A DNA stretch of 64,000 bases from the NCBI GenBank assembly GCA_043763625.1, contig JAYULL010000188.1:1-64000 (forward strand). The letters run 5' to 3'. This document shows, piece after piece, positions 53,192 through 62,010 of this stretch (position 1 is the first letter of the stretch; every line of letters starts with the position of its first letter). The translations under genes and the position numbers were made by a program. The notes under the pieces are model-generated. The model had not been told where the DNA came from and made no database searches. It worked only from the letters and a program-made list of their open reading frames with translations. The stretch comes from Rubrolithibacter sp043763625. Lineage in GTDB: Bacteria; Bacteroidota; Bacteroidia; Sphingobacteriales; Sphingobacteriaceae.

Positions 53192-54277
53192 ATGCCTGAC
53201 AGGATCAAAATTTTATATATTGACGACGAAGCCAATAATTTACTGGGATTTAAAGCATCCTTTAGGTTAGATTACGATATTCTAATTGCTAATAATACCA
53301 ATGAAGCCTTCAGCCATCTCGAAAAAAACCCCGACATAAAAATCATCTTTTGCGACCAAAGAATGCCGGATAAAACCGGCGTGCAATTTTTTGAAGATAT
53401 AAGGGGTAAATATCCTTTTCCGATTCGAATTCTTATTACAGGCTATACAGATATAGAGTCTGTAATTGAAGCTATAAACAGAGGGAATATTTTCAGGTAT
53501 GTAAAAAAACCTTGGACAGATGCCGACATACGCTCTTGCATTACTGAAGCTGACAAGTATTATACAACGCACTCCATACTTGCAGTTAAAAACAAGGAGC
53601 TACAAAAAGCGTATGACGAGTTAGATAAGTTTGCTTACAGCGTCACACACGACATTCGACGACCGTTGGTAAGCATATTAGGCGCTATTGAAGTAGCTCA
53701 ACATATTGATGACATCCACGAAATTAGAGAGATGTTAAATATGATGCAGGATTCGGTGAAAAACCTCGACAATTTCATTCAAAGCATTCATGACTATTAC
53801 AACATCAATCGCGGTCAATTACAAATTGTTGTAATTAATTTTGATGAACTGATACAAGAATTACTGGAAACCTATCGCATCACTTCCCGTATTAACAACA
53901 TACAATTCACTACCAATATTAATCGACAAGAAGATTTTCGTAGTGATAAAATGTCGGTTAAGATAATTCTTAACAACTTAATATCAAACGCGTTTAAGTA
54001 TCAAAGTAAAAATAATACAGAAAAAAAAGTTGATCTAAGCATTAGTATAGTAACCGGCATTGCAACAATTTCTGTGAGAGACAACGGAATCGGAATTGCT
54101 CAAGAACATATAGGCGAAATATTCGATTTGTTTTTTAGGGCAACAACCGAGGAAGTAGGTTCAGGATTTGGTTTATACACGGTAAAAGATGCCTTGATTA
54201 AGCTTAACGGACAGATAAAAGTTGATACCGTTTTAGGAGAAGGATCGACATTTACAGTTACTATTCCCAATAAATAA
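53192..54277 (+). CDS. Receiver-histidine kinase hybrid
   Basis: A 361-residue soluble protein. The N-terminal receiver domain has the phospho-Asp55 in FCDQRMPDKTG, the acidic pair in YIDDEA and Lys106 in KKPW. It is followed by a dimerisation helix with phospho-His153 in SVTHDIRRPLVSIL and an ATPase domain ending GSGFGLYTVKDALIKL. A receiver before a kinase is the order of relay or adaptor proteins that take phosphate from an upstream kinase, here probably the 7TM-DISM kinase 26 nt upstream. It overlaps the next gene as TAATG. Confidence 0.88.
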   Translation: MPDRIKILYIDDEANNLLGFKASFRLDYDILIANNTNEAFSHLEKNPDIKIIFCDQRMPDKTGVQFFEDIRGKYPFPIRILITGYTDIESVIEAINRGNIFRYVKKPWTDADIRSCITEADKYYTTHSILAVKNKELQKAYDELDKFAYSVTHDIRRPLVSILGAIEVAQHIDDIHEIREMLNMMQDSVKNLDNFIQSIHDYYNINRGQLQIVVINFDELIQELLETYRITSRINNIQFTTNINRQEDFRSDKMSVKIILNNLISNAFKYQSKNNTEKKVDLSISIVTGIATISVRDNGIGIAQEHIGEIFDLFFRATTEEVGSGFGLYTVKDALIKLNGQIKVDTVLGEGSTFTVTIPNK

Positions 54278-54684
54278 TGGAACCACAAAAAAGACATTTT
54301 ATAATTATCGACGACAGCAAGCTAGATTGCTTTATCGAAGAAAAAATGGTGCGAAATACAGGAATGAGTGAAAAGATTACGATTTTTCAGAATGCACTCG
54401 AGGCTTTAGAACTTATTAAAGTAAGGCTTCATCCCGAGGGTTTGCCAAAAACAGTTTTACTCGTAGATATTCAAATGCCCGTAATGAACGGTTTTGAATT
54501 TGTTGAGGCGTTTGAACAACTACCTGAAAACATTCAAGAAAGATATATTGTATACATCGCTACCTCATCTACAAACGAAAACGACTTAAGCAGGATGCGG
54601 TCTTATAAGTCGGTCGTTAGCCTTATGAACAAGCCTTTAGCAACTAAAACCATAATAGAGCGTCTATCTTTACATTACGCTTAA
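54277..54684 (+). CDS. Single-domain response regulator
   Basis: A 135-residue receiver with no output domain: IIIDDSKLD acidic pair, phospho-Asp64 in LLVDIQMPVMNGFEF, Ser97 in the switch position and Lys119 in NKP. It resembles stand-alone receivers that pass phosphate on or bind a target protein. Translation is coupled to the hybrid kinase. The stop is 6 nt from the convergent gene's stop. Confidence 0.88.
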   Translation: MEPQKRHFIIIDDSKLDCFIEEKMVRNTGMSEKITIFQNALEALELIKVRLHPEGLPKTVLLVDIQMPVMNGFEFVEAFEQLPENIQERYIVYIATSSTNENDLSRMRSYKSVVSLMNKPLATKTIIERLSLHYA

Positions 54685-54690
54685 GCGTTA

Positions 54691-55164
54691 TTAAGACAAT
54701 AAATTTTGACGTAAAAGAAATTCAAGTTGGTCGTTGGAAGTAGCCAACTTTTGATTCATATCCACAATTTCGTATTTCTTTTTATATTCGGAATAGGCTC
54801 TATTTATTGTAAAATCAAGCTCTTCCTCATTCCACGGCTTAGTTAAATAGTGGAATATTTTTCCTTTGTTTACCGCATCTATTACAGCATTCATATCAGC
54901 ATAGCCCGTAAGCAACAATCTCATCGGATCGGGATAAATTTCGAGTACTTTTTCCAAAAACTCTACGCCCGTCATATTTGGCATACGTTGATCTGATATA
55001 ATAATCTCAATAGGCTTAGTCTCCATTACCTTCATTGCCTCAGCTCCGCCCGGAACAATAGTAACATCGTACTTTAGTCGGAAAGTAGCTTTAAATGACA
55101 AAAGGTTATTCTCTTCATCGTCAACGTAAAGAATTTTTATCTTTTTTGCTTTTTCTTCAGCCAT
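54691..55164 (-). CDS. Single-domain response regulator related to the hybrid's receiver
   Basis: A 157-residue receiver followed by a short coiled helix (about 120-157). The phospho-site is Asp58 in IISDQRMPNMTG, Thr86 the switch residue and Lys109 in TKPW. It matches the receiver of the hybrid kinase at 53192 over most of its length (ILYxDDExNNLLxFKAxFRL, DQRMPxxTGVxF, TGYxDxxxVIxAxNxGxIF), so the two are close paralogues facing each other. The transcript is separate. It has no output domain. Confidence 0.85.
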   Translation of the reverse strand: MAEEKAKKIKILYVDDEENNLLSFKATFRLKYDVTIVPGGAEAMKVMETKPIEIIISDQRMPNMTGVEFLEKVLEIYPDPMRLLLTGYADMNAVIDAVNKGKIFHYLTKPWNEEELDFTINRAYSEYKKKYEIVDMNQKLATSNDQLEFLLRQNLLS

Positions 55165-55271
55165 AGGACTATTTCGGTTTTTAAAATCTCAGTTCACTTC
55201 TTTTTACGTATTCCGCAAAATTCAGGTTTCTAAAATTATTATATTTTGTTACAAAGCTATAAAAGCATGGG

Positions 55272-56066
55272 TCACCAATAGTAAACACTCAAGTTTTTAA
55301 CTACCCAATCTGTTCCATGTGTATTTAATCCTATTCTTACCGGTTTCGAATAATCAGGTTGGTAAGGAAAAGTACTATAATCTACTTGGAAACAATCCTT
55401 ATTCCCGGTTGCATCGCTTCGCGTAACAGCTACCCATTTTAATGCCGGCGATCCGTCTATTTTTCGGTTAACTTCTATTTTAAAATGATTTATATTAGGT
55501 AGAGCTAAGGCTCCTTCTCCTTGATGTTGAGGAAGCATTTCTGTAAAGCGGCCGTATTCCGTTTTGTTTTCCGAATTCCTAATATCAGCAAATCCCATGT
55601 TTTTAATAGTATAGGAGCCCTTTTTTCTATCTGTAATGTCCAAATTGATCGACCAAGCATTTAAAGCTTCTTCTTTAGTCATTCCCTTTTGAACATTAAA
55701 ATTTATACAGAAAGAATTAATGTCGTTAATGAAAGCTGAATCAATTAAAAAATCGCATTCAATAGTATAAGGTTTACTCGGGTCTATGGTTTTATCAAAA
55801 CGGACTATGTGCTGATTATTTCCGGCTCCGGGACAGTTTACTGTACCCCCGTCGAAATGCATCTTTCCATAGTTTTTATTAACTTCGAAATACCAGTTAT
55901 TCCAATCGCATTGAGGCAAATATTCAAACCCGTATTGTTTTCGCCAGTCTCCGTTTTCGGATTTCCCGTCAAACTCTTTAAATATAATCCTGCCGGCCGA
56001 ACGCTTTGTTTGTGAACGACTTACAAAGCAAGTCAAAAAAAGTAAGCAAAAAATTCCTAAACGCAT
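55272..56066 (-). CDS. Exported protein with a concanavalin-like fold
   Basis: The frame is open from 56147, but the signal peptide (MRLGIFCLLFLTCFVSRSQ) starts at ATG 56066, giving 264 residues. The mature part is beta-rich with single-domain sandwich features (KPYTIECDFLIDSAFIND, NHFKIEVNRKIDGSPALKWV, GTDWVVKNLSVYYW at the end), as in lectin-like domains of sugar hydrolases. No catalytic motif was recognised. It may bind or cleave extracellular polysaccharide, which is inference. Confidence 0.55.
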   Translation of the reverse strand: MRLGIFCLLFLTCFVSRSQTKRSAGRIIFKEFDGKSENGDWRKQYGFEYLPQCDWNNWYFEVNKNYGKMHFDGGTVNCPGAGNNQHIVRFDKTIDPSKPYTIECDFLIDSAFINDINSFCINFNVQKGMTKEEALNAWSINLDITDRKKGSYTIKNMGFADIRNSENKTEYGRFTEMLPQHQGEGALALPNINHFKIEVNRKIDGSPALKWVAVTRSDATGNKDCFQVDYSTFPYQPDYSKPVRIGLNTHGTDWVVKNLSVYYW

Positions 56067-56157
56067 TTGAGTGCGGGTACAAGTCAATATAAAAACAAAC
56101 CGCTTAAAAAGAGTAACTTTTATCAAAATAAAGGAGTATAAAATCAAAAAGCAGGTT

Positions 56158-56250
56158 ATGGAATTATTTATTTTAATTGTTCTTTGCAGTATTTTTATAC
56201 TTTCTTACGGTAGCGAGTTAGCCTTTAAAGACAAAGACAAATGGTTGTAG
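56158..56250 (+). CDS. Possible 30-residue membrane peptide
   Basis: A short frame with one hydrophobic helix (MELFILIVLCSIFILSYG) and a charged tail (SELAFKDKDKWL). An AAGGAG sequence (56131-56136) lies 21 nt upstream, rather far. TAACTTTT, near the -7 consensus, is 39 nt upstream. The length and lack of homologues I know leave this uncertain. Confidence 0.3.
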   Translation: MELFILIVLCSIFILSYGSELAFKDKDKWL

Positions 56251-56296
56251 GCATGCTCATTCTATTGGCAAAAATAGGTCGCAAATACAATTTATT

Positions 56297-57169
56297 TTAG
56301 CCGAAAAGGTCGGTGCTCAAGTATCGGTCTCCCCTATCGCAGGCTATAAAAACAATTAAACCTTCAGTTAAAGTTTGAGCTAAGCGTATTGCTGCCGCAC
56401 ATGCACCACCACTGCTCATTCCCACAAACAATCCTTCTATCCGAGCTAATTTACGAGTCATTTCTGTTGCTTCCCCTTGGGAAACGTCCATCAAAGCATC
56501 AACTCTTTTCGGGTCAAATATTTTCGGCAAATATTCTTTCGGCCACCGTCTTATCCCCGGAATAGACGATTCTTCAGTTGGTTGACAGCCGATAATTTGA
56601 ATATTATTATTTTTCTCCTTTAAAAACATTGACGTTCCCATTATAGTGCCGGTAGTACCCATTGCACTTACAAAGTGTGTTATAGATCCTTTGGTATCCT
56701 TCCATATTTCCGGACCTGTAGTTTTATAATGAGCCAAATAGTTATCCGAATTAGCAAACTGATTTAACAGAAAGTACTTTCCGCCGGCGGCTTTTTCTTC
56801 AGCATAGTCCCGGCAAGACTCAATGCTTTCCATTAATGTTACTTTGGCTCCAAAAGCCTCCATGGTTAGGGTGCGCTCTTTAGTTGAATTTGAAGGCATC
56901 ACCAATTCAATTTCGATATTAAATAAGCAGGCAATCATAGCAAGCGCTATTCCTGTGTTTCCACTTGTTGCTTCTATAAGTTTTGTGCTTCGGTCAATTT
57001 CGCCCCGATCTAAAGCACTTTTAATCATATTTAAAGCTGCCCGATCCTTTACACTTCCACCGGGATTATTCCCTTCTAACTTTGCAAAAATTTTAACTTG
57101 TTTATTGGGATTAAGTCCGGAAATTTCTACCAAGGGAGTATTACCCACTAAATCACTTATGCCTGCCAT
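56297..57169 (-). CDS. cysM: Cysteine synthase B
   Basis: PLP enzyme making cysteine from O-acetylserine and sulfide or thiosulfate. The PLP lysine is Lys41 in NPGGSVKDRAALNMI, EATSGNTGIALA is the substrate loop, and MGTTGTIMGTS binds the phosphate. RRWPKEYLPKIFDPKRVDA has the CysM-like basic stretch, and the C-terminus lacks the CysK SGxxxFLT ending. Length 290. It follows cysE by 3 nt. Confidence 0.92.
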   Translation of the reverse strand: MAGISDLVGNTPLVEISGLNPNKQVKIFAKLEGNNPGGSVKDRAALNMIKSALDRGEIDRSTKLIEATSGNTGIALAMIACLFNIEIELVMPSNSTKERTLTMEAFGAKVTLMESIESCRDYAEEKAAGGKYFLLNQFANSDNYLAHYKTTGPEIWKDTKGSITHFVSAMGTTGTIMGTSMFLKEKNNNIQIIGCQPTEESSIPGIRRWPKEYLPKIFDPKRVDALMDVSQGEATEMTRKLARIEGLFVGMSSGGACAAAIRLAQTLTEGLIVFIACDRGDRYLSTDLFG

Positions 57170-57172
57170 TTT

Positions 57173-57994
57173 TTAAATATCAGCACTTTTTACTTTTCTT
57201 TCTACTACTTTAAACTTAGTTTCGTGATAAACAACCGAGTAAGGTGGAACACTCTTAGTAAGCCATACGTTTCCGCCCACAATACTGTCGTGCCCTATAA
57301 CTGTATTTCCTCCTAAAATTGTTGCTCCGGAATAAATAATCACATTATCCTGAACAGTTGGATGTCTTTTTAACGAAGCCATATCTTTTTCTACACTTAA
57401 GGCCCCAAGAGTAACACCCTGATACAATTTTACATTATTCCCGATGAGGGTAGTTTCTCCGATTACTATTCCGGTACCGTGATCAATATAGAGATACTCA
57501 CCTATTTGAGCGCCGGGGTGTATATCAATGCCTGTACGCGAATGGGCGTACTCGGTAAGAATTCGCGGTATAAGCGGGATGTCTAATTTAAAAAGAACGT
57601 GAGCTATGCGGTAAAACGAAATTGCGTAAATTCCCGGATAGGCTCTTACAACCTCATATGTGCTTTTTGCAGCCGGATCACCGGCAACTATTGCTTGAAT
57701 ATCTGTATTAAGAACACGATAAAGCTCAGGAAGATCTGCAAAAAAAGTTGCTGCACGAACATTATTATCACAATTTTCGCATTCCTTGGTAGCATCCATC
57801 AGGTGAATGAGATCTTTTTCAAGCTTGCCAAACTCGACTTCTATTTGTTCAGCAGAAGAAATGAAACGATTAGAGTGTTCTGGGAACAATAAGCAAATAA
57901 TATTGAGTGCCCATTCGGCAATTTCCCTATTTGGGGGCACGGACCCGATACACTGCTGCTTATCAAAAAGGTGTTTGTAGAAGTCTTTATTCAT
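57173..57994 (-). CDS. cysE: Serine O-acetyltransferase
   Basis: Makes O-acetylserine, the first committed step to cysteine. A helical N-terminal half (1-150) precedes a left-handed beta-helix of hexapeptide repeats (IDIHPGAQIGEYLYIDHGTG, GIVIGETTLIGNNVKLYQGV, TLGG-like ILGGNTVIGHDSIVGGNVWL), with the catalytic His in HGTG. Length 273 is the long EpsC/CysE form of Bacteroidota. It is coupled to cysM with a 3-nt gap. Two palindromes overlap and precede its start codon. Confidence 0.93.
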   Translation of the reverse strand: MNKDFYKHLFDKQQCIGSVPPNREIAEWALNIICLLFPEHSNRFISSAEQIEVEFGKLEKDLIHLMDATKECENCDNNVRAATFFADLPELYRVLNTDIQAIVAGDPAAKSTYEVVRAYPGIYAISFYRIAHVLFKLDIPLIPRILTEYAHSRTGIDIHPGAQIGEYLYIDHGTGIVIGETTLIGNNVKLYQGVTLGALSVEKDMASLKRHPTVQDNVIIYSGATILGGNTVIGHDSIVGGNVWLTKSVPPYSVVYHETKFKVVERKVKSADI

Positions 57995-58020
57995 TTCGCG
58001 AAAATGCCCTTTTCGAAAAG
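57994..58020 (-). promoter_or_regulatory. Paired palindromes at the cysE start
   Basis: TTTCGCGAAA (57994-58003) is a perfect 10-bp palindrome touching the cysE ATG, and CTTTTCGAAAAG (58009-58020) is a perfect 12-bp palindrome. Their centres are 16 bp apart. They could be an operator, or form stems in the mRNA leader. Confidence 0.4.
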
Positions 58021-58157
58021 AACATTTGATTTAATTACAATTTTAGCAAAAAGAATTTGCGTGGCGTTACACATTTATTTTCGTGCATTATTATTTACTT
58101 ACGGCTGACCTCTGCTCGCGGGAGCAAAATACCCGGAAATCATTCTTCTAAAAATAT

Positions 58158-58165
58158 TACTTTTG
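58158..58165 (+). promoter_or_regulatory. -7 box for prfC
   Basis: TACTTTTG matches TAnnTTTG. It lies 88 nt before the prfC ATG, giving one of the longer leaders in the window. A TGCTC/GAGCA stem at 58113-58126 lies upstream of it. Confidence 0.4.
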
Positions 58166-58253
58166 CGTTCTGATGTTCTACAAACCTGCGTATTTATTTA
58201 AGTTGCTTTTCTTATAAGCAAAATACGTCCCTTTCCTTTAATTCCATTATAAC

Positions 58254-59843
58254 ATGCAACATCCCGAAATAGAAAAAAGAAAAACCTTTGCTATTATAAG
58301 TCACCCCGATGCCGGAAAAACTACTTTAACCGAAAAGTTTTTGTTGTTTGGAGGTGCGATAAATACGGCAGGTGCCGTAAAACGCAATAAAGCGAATCAA
58401 AACACTACTTCCGATTTTATGGAAATTGAAAAGCAGAGAGGGATTTCGGTAGCAACTTCTGTAATGGGTTTTGAATATAAAAACAAAAGAATAAATATTC
58501 TTGATACGCCCGGACACAAGGATTTTGCAGAAGACACATATCGTACTTTATCCGCTGTTGACAGCGTCATTTTAGTGGTCGACAGTGTAAAAGGCGTTGA
58601 AGAGCAAACTGAAAAGCTTATGGAAGTTTGCAGAATGCGAAATACCCCGGTTATTGTTTTTATTAATAAAATGGATCGGGAAGGTAAAGATGCATTCGAT
58701 TTACTTGATGATATTGAGAATATACTCAAAATAAGTGTTTGCCCGCTTTCGTGGCCCATAGGCCAGGGACATACCTTTAAGGGCGTTTATAATATTCACG
58801 AAAACCGGCTTAATCTTTTTGTATCGGACAAATCTAAAGTCACAGAGCCGGTTATTCAGGTATCGAGCTTAGAAGATAAATTGCTCACCGAGTTTTTGCC
58901 GGAAAAGCATCTTACTAAATTGAAAGACGATTTAGAACTGGTAGAGGGTATTTACGGCAAGTTGGACAAGGAAATGTATAACGAAGGATTGTTGGCGCCC
59001 GTCTTTTTCGGCAGTGCAATTAACAATTTCGGTATACGAGAGCTTTTAGATACGTTTATAAATATTGCGCCAAGTCCGAGAAGTCGAGAAGCTGTAGAGC
59101 GTGAGATTGCCGCAAATGAAAAAAATCTAACAGGTTTCATTTTTAAAATTCACGCCAACTTAGACCCTAATCACCGCGATCGCATTGCCTTTTTACGCAT
59201 ATGTTCCGGCAAATTTGAGCGAAATACCTTTTACTACCATACTCGATTAAGAAAAAAGTTAAAATTTTCAAACCCGATGGATTTTCTGGCAAATGAAAAA
59301 AGCTTGGTAGAAGAAGCATGGCCCGGAGATGTTGTAGGCTTGCATGATACCGGAAACTTTAAAATCGGCGACACGCTGACAGAGGGCGAACAACTTCAAT
59401 TTAAAGGCATTCCAAGCTTTTCTCCTGAGATATTTAAGGAAGTTGAAAATCGCGACCCACTAAAAACCAAACAGCTCGAAAAAGGAATTCAGCAGTTAAC
59501 TGAAGAGGGCGTTGCTCAATTATTTGTTCAACAACCCGGAAACCGGAAAATTATTGGGACAGTCGGAGAACTACAATTTGAGGTTATCAGTTTTCGGTTG
59601 GAAAACGAGTACGGAGCAAAATGTGCCTTTCGCCTTTTAACCTTTAAAAAATCAAGTTGGATAACATCAACCGATAAAAAAGCTTTACAGGAGATTATTC
59701 AGCGCAGAGCTTCGAATATGGCATATGATAAAGAAGGAAATCCTGTATTTTTGGCGGATAACGATTGGGCAATTAATCTTGCTAAAAGGGATTTCCCGGA
59801 AGTTGAGTTCCATACTACGTCGGAGTTTAATCGCAGCTCGTAA
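58254..59843 (+). CDS. prfC: Peptide chain release factor 3
   Basis: Translational GTPase that removes RF1 and RF2 from the ribosome after termination. G1 is SHPDAGKTT (16-24), G2 lies in TTSDFMEIEKQRGISVATS, G3 is DTPGHKDFAEDTYR, which separates RF3 from EF-G, and G4 is NKMD. Domains II and III follow, with GELQFEVISFRLENEY near the C-terminal third. Length 529 is standard. It is convergent with the MutS-like gene. Confidence 0.96.
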   Translation: MQHPEIEKRKTFAIISHPDAGKTTLTEKFLLFGGAINTAGAVKRNKANQNTTSDFMEIEKQRGISVATSVMGFEYKNKRINILDTPGHKDFAEDTYRTLSAVDSVILVVDSVKGVEEQTEKLMEVCRMRNTPVIVFINKMDREGKDAFDLLDDIENILKISVCPLSWPIGQGHTFKGVYNIHENRLNLFVSDKSKVTEPVIQVSSLEDKLLTEFLPEKHLTKLKDDLELVEGIYGKLDKEMYNEGLLAPVFFGSAINNFGIRELLDTFINIAPSPRSREAVEREIAANEKNLTGFIFKIHANLDPNHRDRIAFLRICSGKFERNTFYYHTRLRKKLKFSNPMDFLANEKSLVEEAWPGDVVGLHDTGNFKIGDTLTEGEQLQFKGIPSFSPEIFKEVENRDPLKTKQLEKGIQQLTEEGVAQLFVQQPGNRKIIGTVGELQFEVISFRLENEYGAKCAFRLLTFKKSSWITSTDKKALQEIIQRRASNMAYDKEGNPVFLADNDWAINLAKRDFPEVEFHTTSEFNRSS

Positions 59844-59858
59844 AAAGAATTGATGAGT

Positions 59859-61220
59859 TTATAAACCTTTTTCATTTACTCTATCCCTCGCATTTTGCTT
59901 TGCAACCAACTCCTCCAGTTTTGAAAAAATAGTTTCATTATTAAGAATATACATTCCCAACCTGTCCTCCGAAATACCGTCTTTCAGCTTATAAGAAAAT
60001 ACAGGTTGTTCGTTTTCAAACCGACAATTAAAGCAGTAAAAAGATATTCCGCCAACTTTTTTTAAGTCTTCAACAATCTCTGCAAAGTGGCCGGATATGA
60101 TAAATTTGGATAGGTTTACCTCAGCTAAAATTGTAATTAAAGATAATGTAGCCTCAAAAGCATCTTTTAGGTTTGTACCTCTGAACAGTTCATCAAAAAT
60201 CACAATCAACTCTCCTTTATCCAGTAACTTCTCTGCCGTTTTTGGTATCCGTTTAGCCTCGCTGTAGAAATGACTTAAGCCTTCCTGTATATTATCAGGC
60301 AGGTTAATGGTTGTAATTAAGCCGTTAAAAACAGTGGTTTTAAACCGGCGAGCCGGAATAGGAAAGCCGAGATGAGCAAGATATATCGAGATACCGACGG
60401 CTTTAAGAAATGAAGATTTTCCGGCCATATTAGGCCCGGTAAGAAAAATAACATTCGTGTGCCGGGCTATCTCAAAATCATTTTCTACAGGTTGAGTTAT
60501 AGCAGGGTGATAAAGACCTTCAAACACCACTTCCGAAGTCTTTCCCGGCATATAATTCGGAAAGCACCAAGCTTCGGTTTTAATAAGACTTGCAAGAGCC
60601 AGATAAACATCAATTTCGCACACCAAATCAATTATCTTTTTTACGGCACTCTTTTGATCTTTTCTAAACAGGTTGTCTAAATAATTTATATCATAAGCAG
60701 TTATAGGTTTCTTGCGGGTCAGGTTTTTGACTACAACATTGTCTTCTAATATTGTTTCGACTACCATAAACTTATCCCGCAACAGTGGAGGTATTTTTAT
60801 ATCGGCCATCTCCCTTATTAACTCTCGAAGAGTAGAGATCAGTTTTATTAATTCTTTAATCCCGGAAGAGATATTGTAATAATCTTGGCTCGGGTTGATT
60901 TTATAATTGTAGTGATCATAAACTGCATCAATAACATTATTACCAAGGCATTTTTTATTGAGGGAGATATAGTGGCTTATAACATCGAACTCGTGATAGG
61001 ATATTTTAAAATCAAAGGATAGGGTATAAAAGAATTTAATAAGTTCTGTTCTTGCAGTAAGCGCTTCCACATCGTTGGTAGGCTCTTGCATCATTCGAAG
61101 CAGAAGTACTTCTCCTCCTTTTGTTTTTGTTTTATCAATGATAGAAACGAGCGATTTTCCTGTTCCGGCGTTAAACACCCCAAGGTCTCTATAGGTTTCT
61201 GCGTCTATTTCAAAATCCAT
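59859..61220 (-). CDS. Short MutS-family ATPase
   Basis: A 453-residue protein with the MutS lever/core helices (about 1-220) and the C-terminal ATPase, with Walker A GPNMAGKSS near 262-270, Walker B IVIFDELFRGTN and the switch region FIISGHFAEIVEDL. It lacks the mismatch-binding and connector domains of MutS (usually ~850 residues) and the Smr nuclease of MutS2. It is therefore not mismatch-repair MutS itself; it may act on DNA junctions. The start is ATG 61220, as two upstream TTG codons add only MLM. Confidence 0.82.
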   Translation of the reverse strand: MDFEIDAETYRDLGVFNAGTGKSLVSIIDKTKTKGGEVLLLRMMQEPTNDVEALTARTELIKFFYTLSFDFKISYHEFDVISHYISLNKKCLGNNVIDAVYDHYNYKINPSQDYYNISSGIKELIKLISTLRELIREMADIKIPPLLRDKFMVVETILEDNVVVKNLTRKKPITAYDINYLDNLFRKDQKSAVKKIIDLVCEIDVYLALASLIKTEAWCFPNYMPGKTSEVVFEGLYHPAITQPVENDFEIARHTNVIFLTGPNMAGKSSFLKAVGISIYLAHLGFPIPARRFKTTVFNGLITTINLPDNIQEGLSHFYSEAKRIPKTAEKLLDKGELIVIFDELFRGTNLKDAFEATLSLITILAEVNLSKFIISGHFAEIVEDLKKVGGISFYCFNCRFENEQPVFSYKLKDGISEDRLGMYILNNETIFSKLEELVAKQNARDRVNEKGL

Positions 61221-61435
61221 CAACAAGCATCAGGTATATTCCGGCGCTATTTGCGGGTAAAGACTATCAATAGCGGCAAAATTTATTAAAGAAAAGAGAA
61301 AACCGGTATGAACACAACTTTTTAACTGAATTTACCTTTTCTCTTTTACTTCTCACTACCACTCGGGCTTCTTAAATTGCTAAAGGCATATAGAACTTCC
61401 CTTTAATACAATTTCTAATCGTATTTTGAGACCTT

Positions 61436-62002
61436 CTATTTCGAATTAAGAATTTGCATGACAACGGGTCCCAGTAAGCCGGAAGCCCGTAGAGGTGAAT
61501 CGGAACCAGGGCCGTTTATTACCCATGTTTTTCGCTTTTCTTGCGGTTGGCCGGCATCGAAGACAAGACGATTAAACCAAGTACTTGTCACTTGTACCTC
61601 AAGTATGTTCTCCCCCTTTTTCACCGCATCATTCAAATTAATTTTATAAGGTGGCGCCAAGACATTCCCGACTTTTTTACCGTTAAGAATCACTGTTGCT
61701 GCCATATCAACATTACCCAAATCAAGTACATATTGATTTAAACCGGTTTTTTCCTTAAGCCTAAACGTCGTTTTATATATCGCAGTTCCGGCAAATGCTT
61801 TTCCTTCCGGTGAAAGATCAAAGTCTTTCCAAGGTTTCAGTTCATTTACCTTCAAGGGAGAAGAAATTCCCCAACCTTCCGGAAAAGTTATTGTCCAGGT
61901 GCCGGTAATTGGCAGCGACGCCACAACTTTTTCTTCCTTCATGCCTGACATTGCAGTTTTTGTATGGTCGAAAACCACAAAGCACGAGTTTGACTTTACC
62001 AA
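61436..62002 (-). pseudogene. C-terminal remnant of the broken GH106 gene
   Basis: It encodes the final part of the same rhamnosidase: VKSNSCFVVFDHTKTAM, GTWTITFPEGWGISSP, then a galactose-binding-like jellyroll (TAIYKTTFRLKEKTGLNQYV, LDLGNVDMAATVILNGKKVG, TWFNRLVFDAGQPQEKRKTW) and the end GLLGPVVMQILN. Its frame is open upstream into the junction, reading GDRTIVNLDLVKSN, but no start signal lies there. It cannot be translated separately except from TTG codons. Confidence 0.75.
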
Positions 62003-62010
62003 ATCAAGAT

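Noticed and set aside
61293..61349. Perfect 11-bp inverted repeat AAAAGAGAAAA/TTTTCTCTTTT
   Set aside because: Very low complexity with a 35-nt loop; it can arise by chance in this AT-rich gap, and no role was seen.
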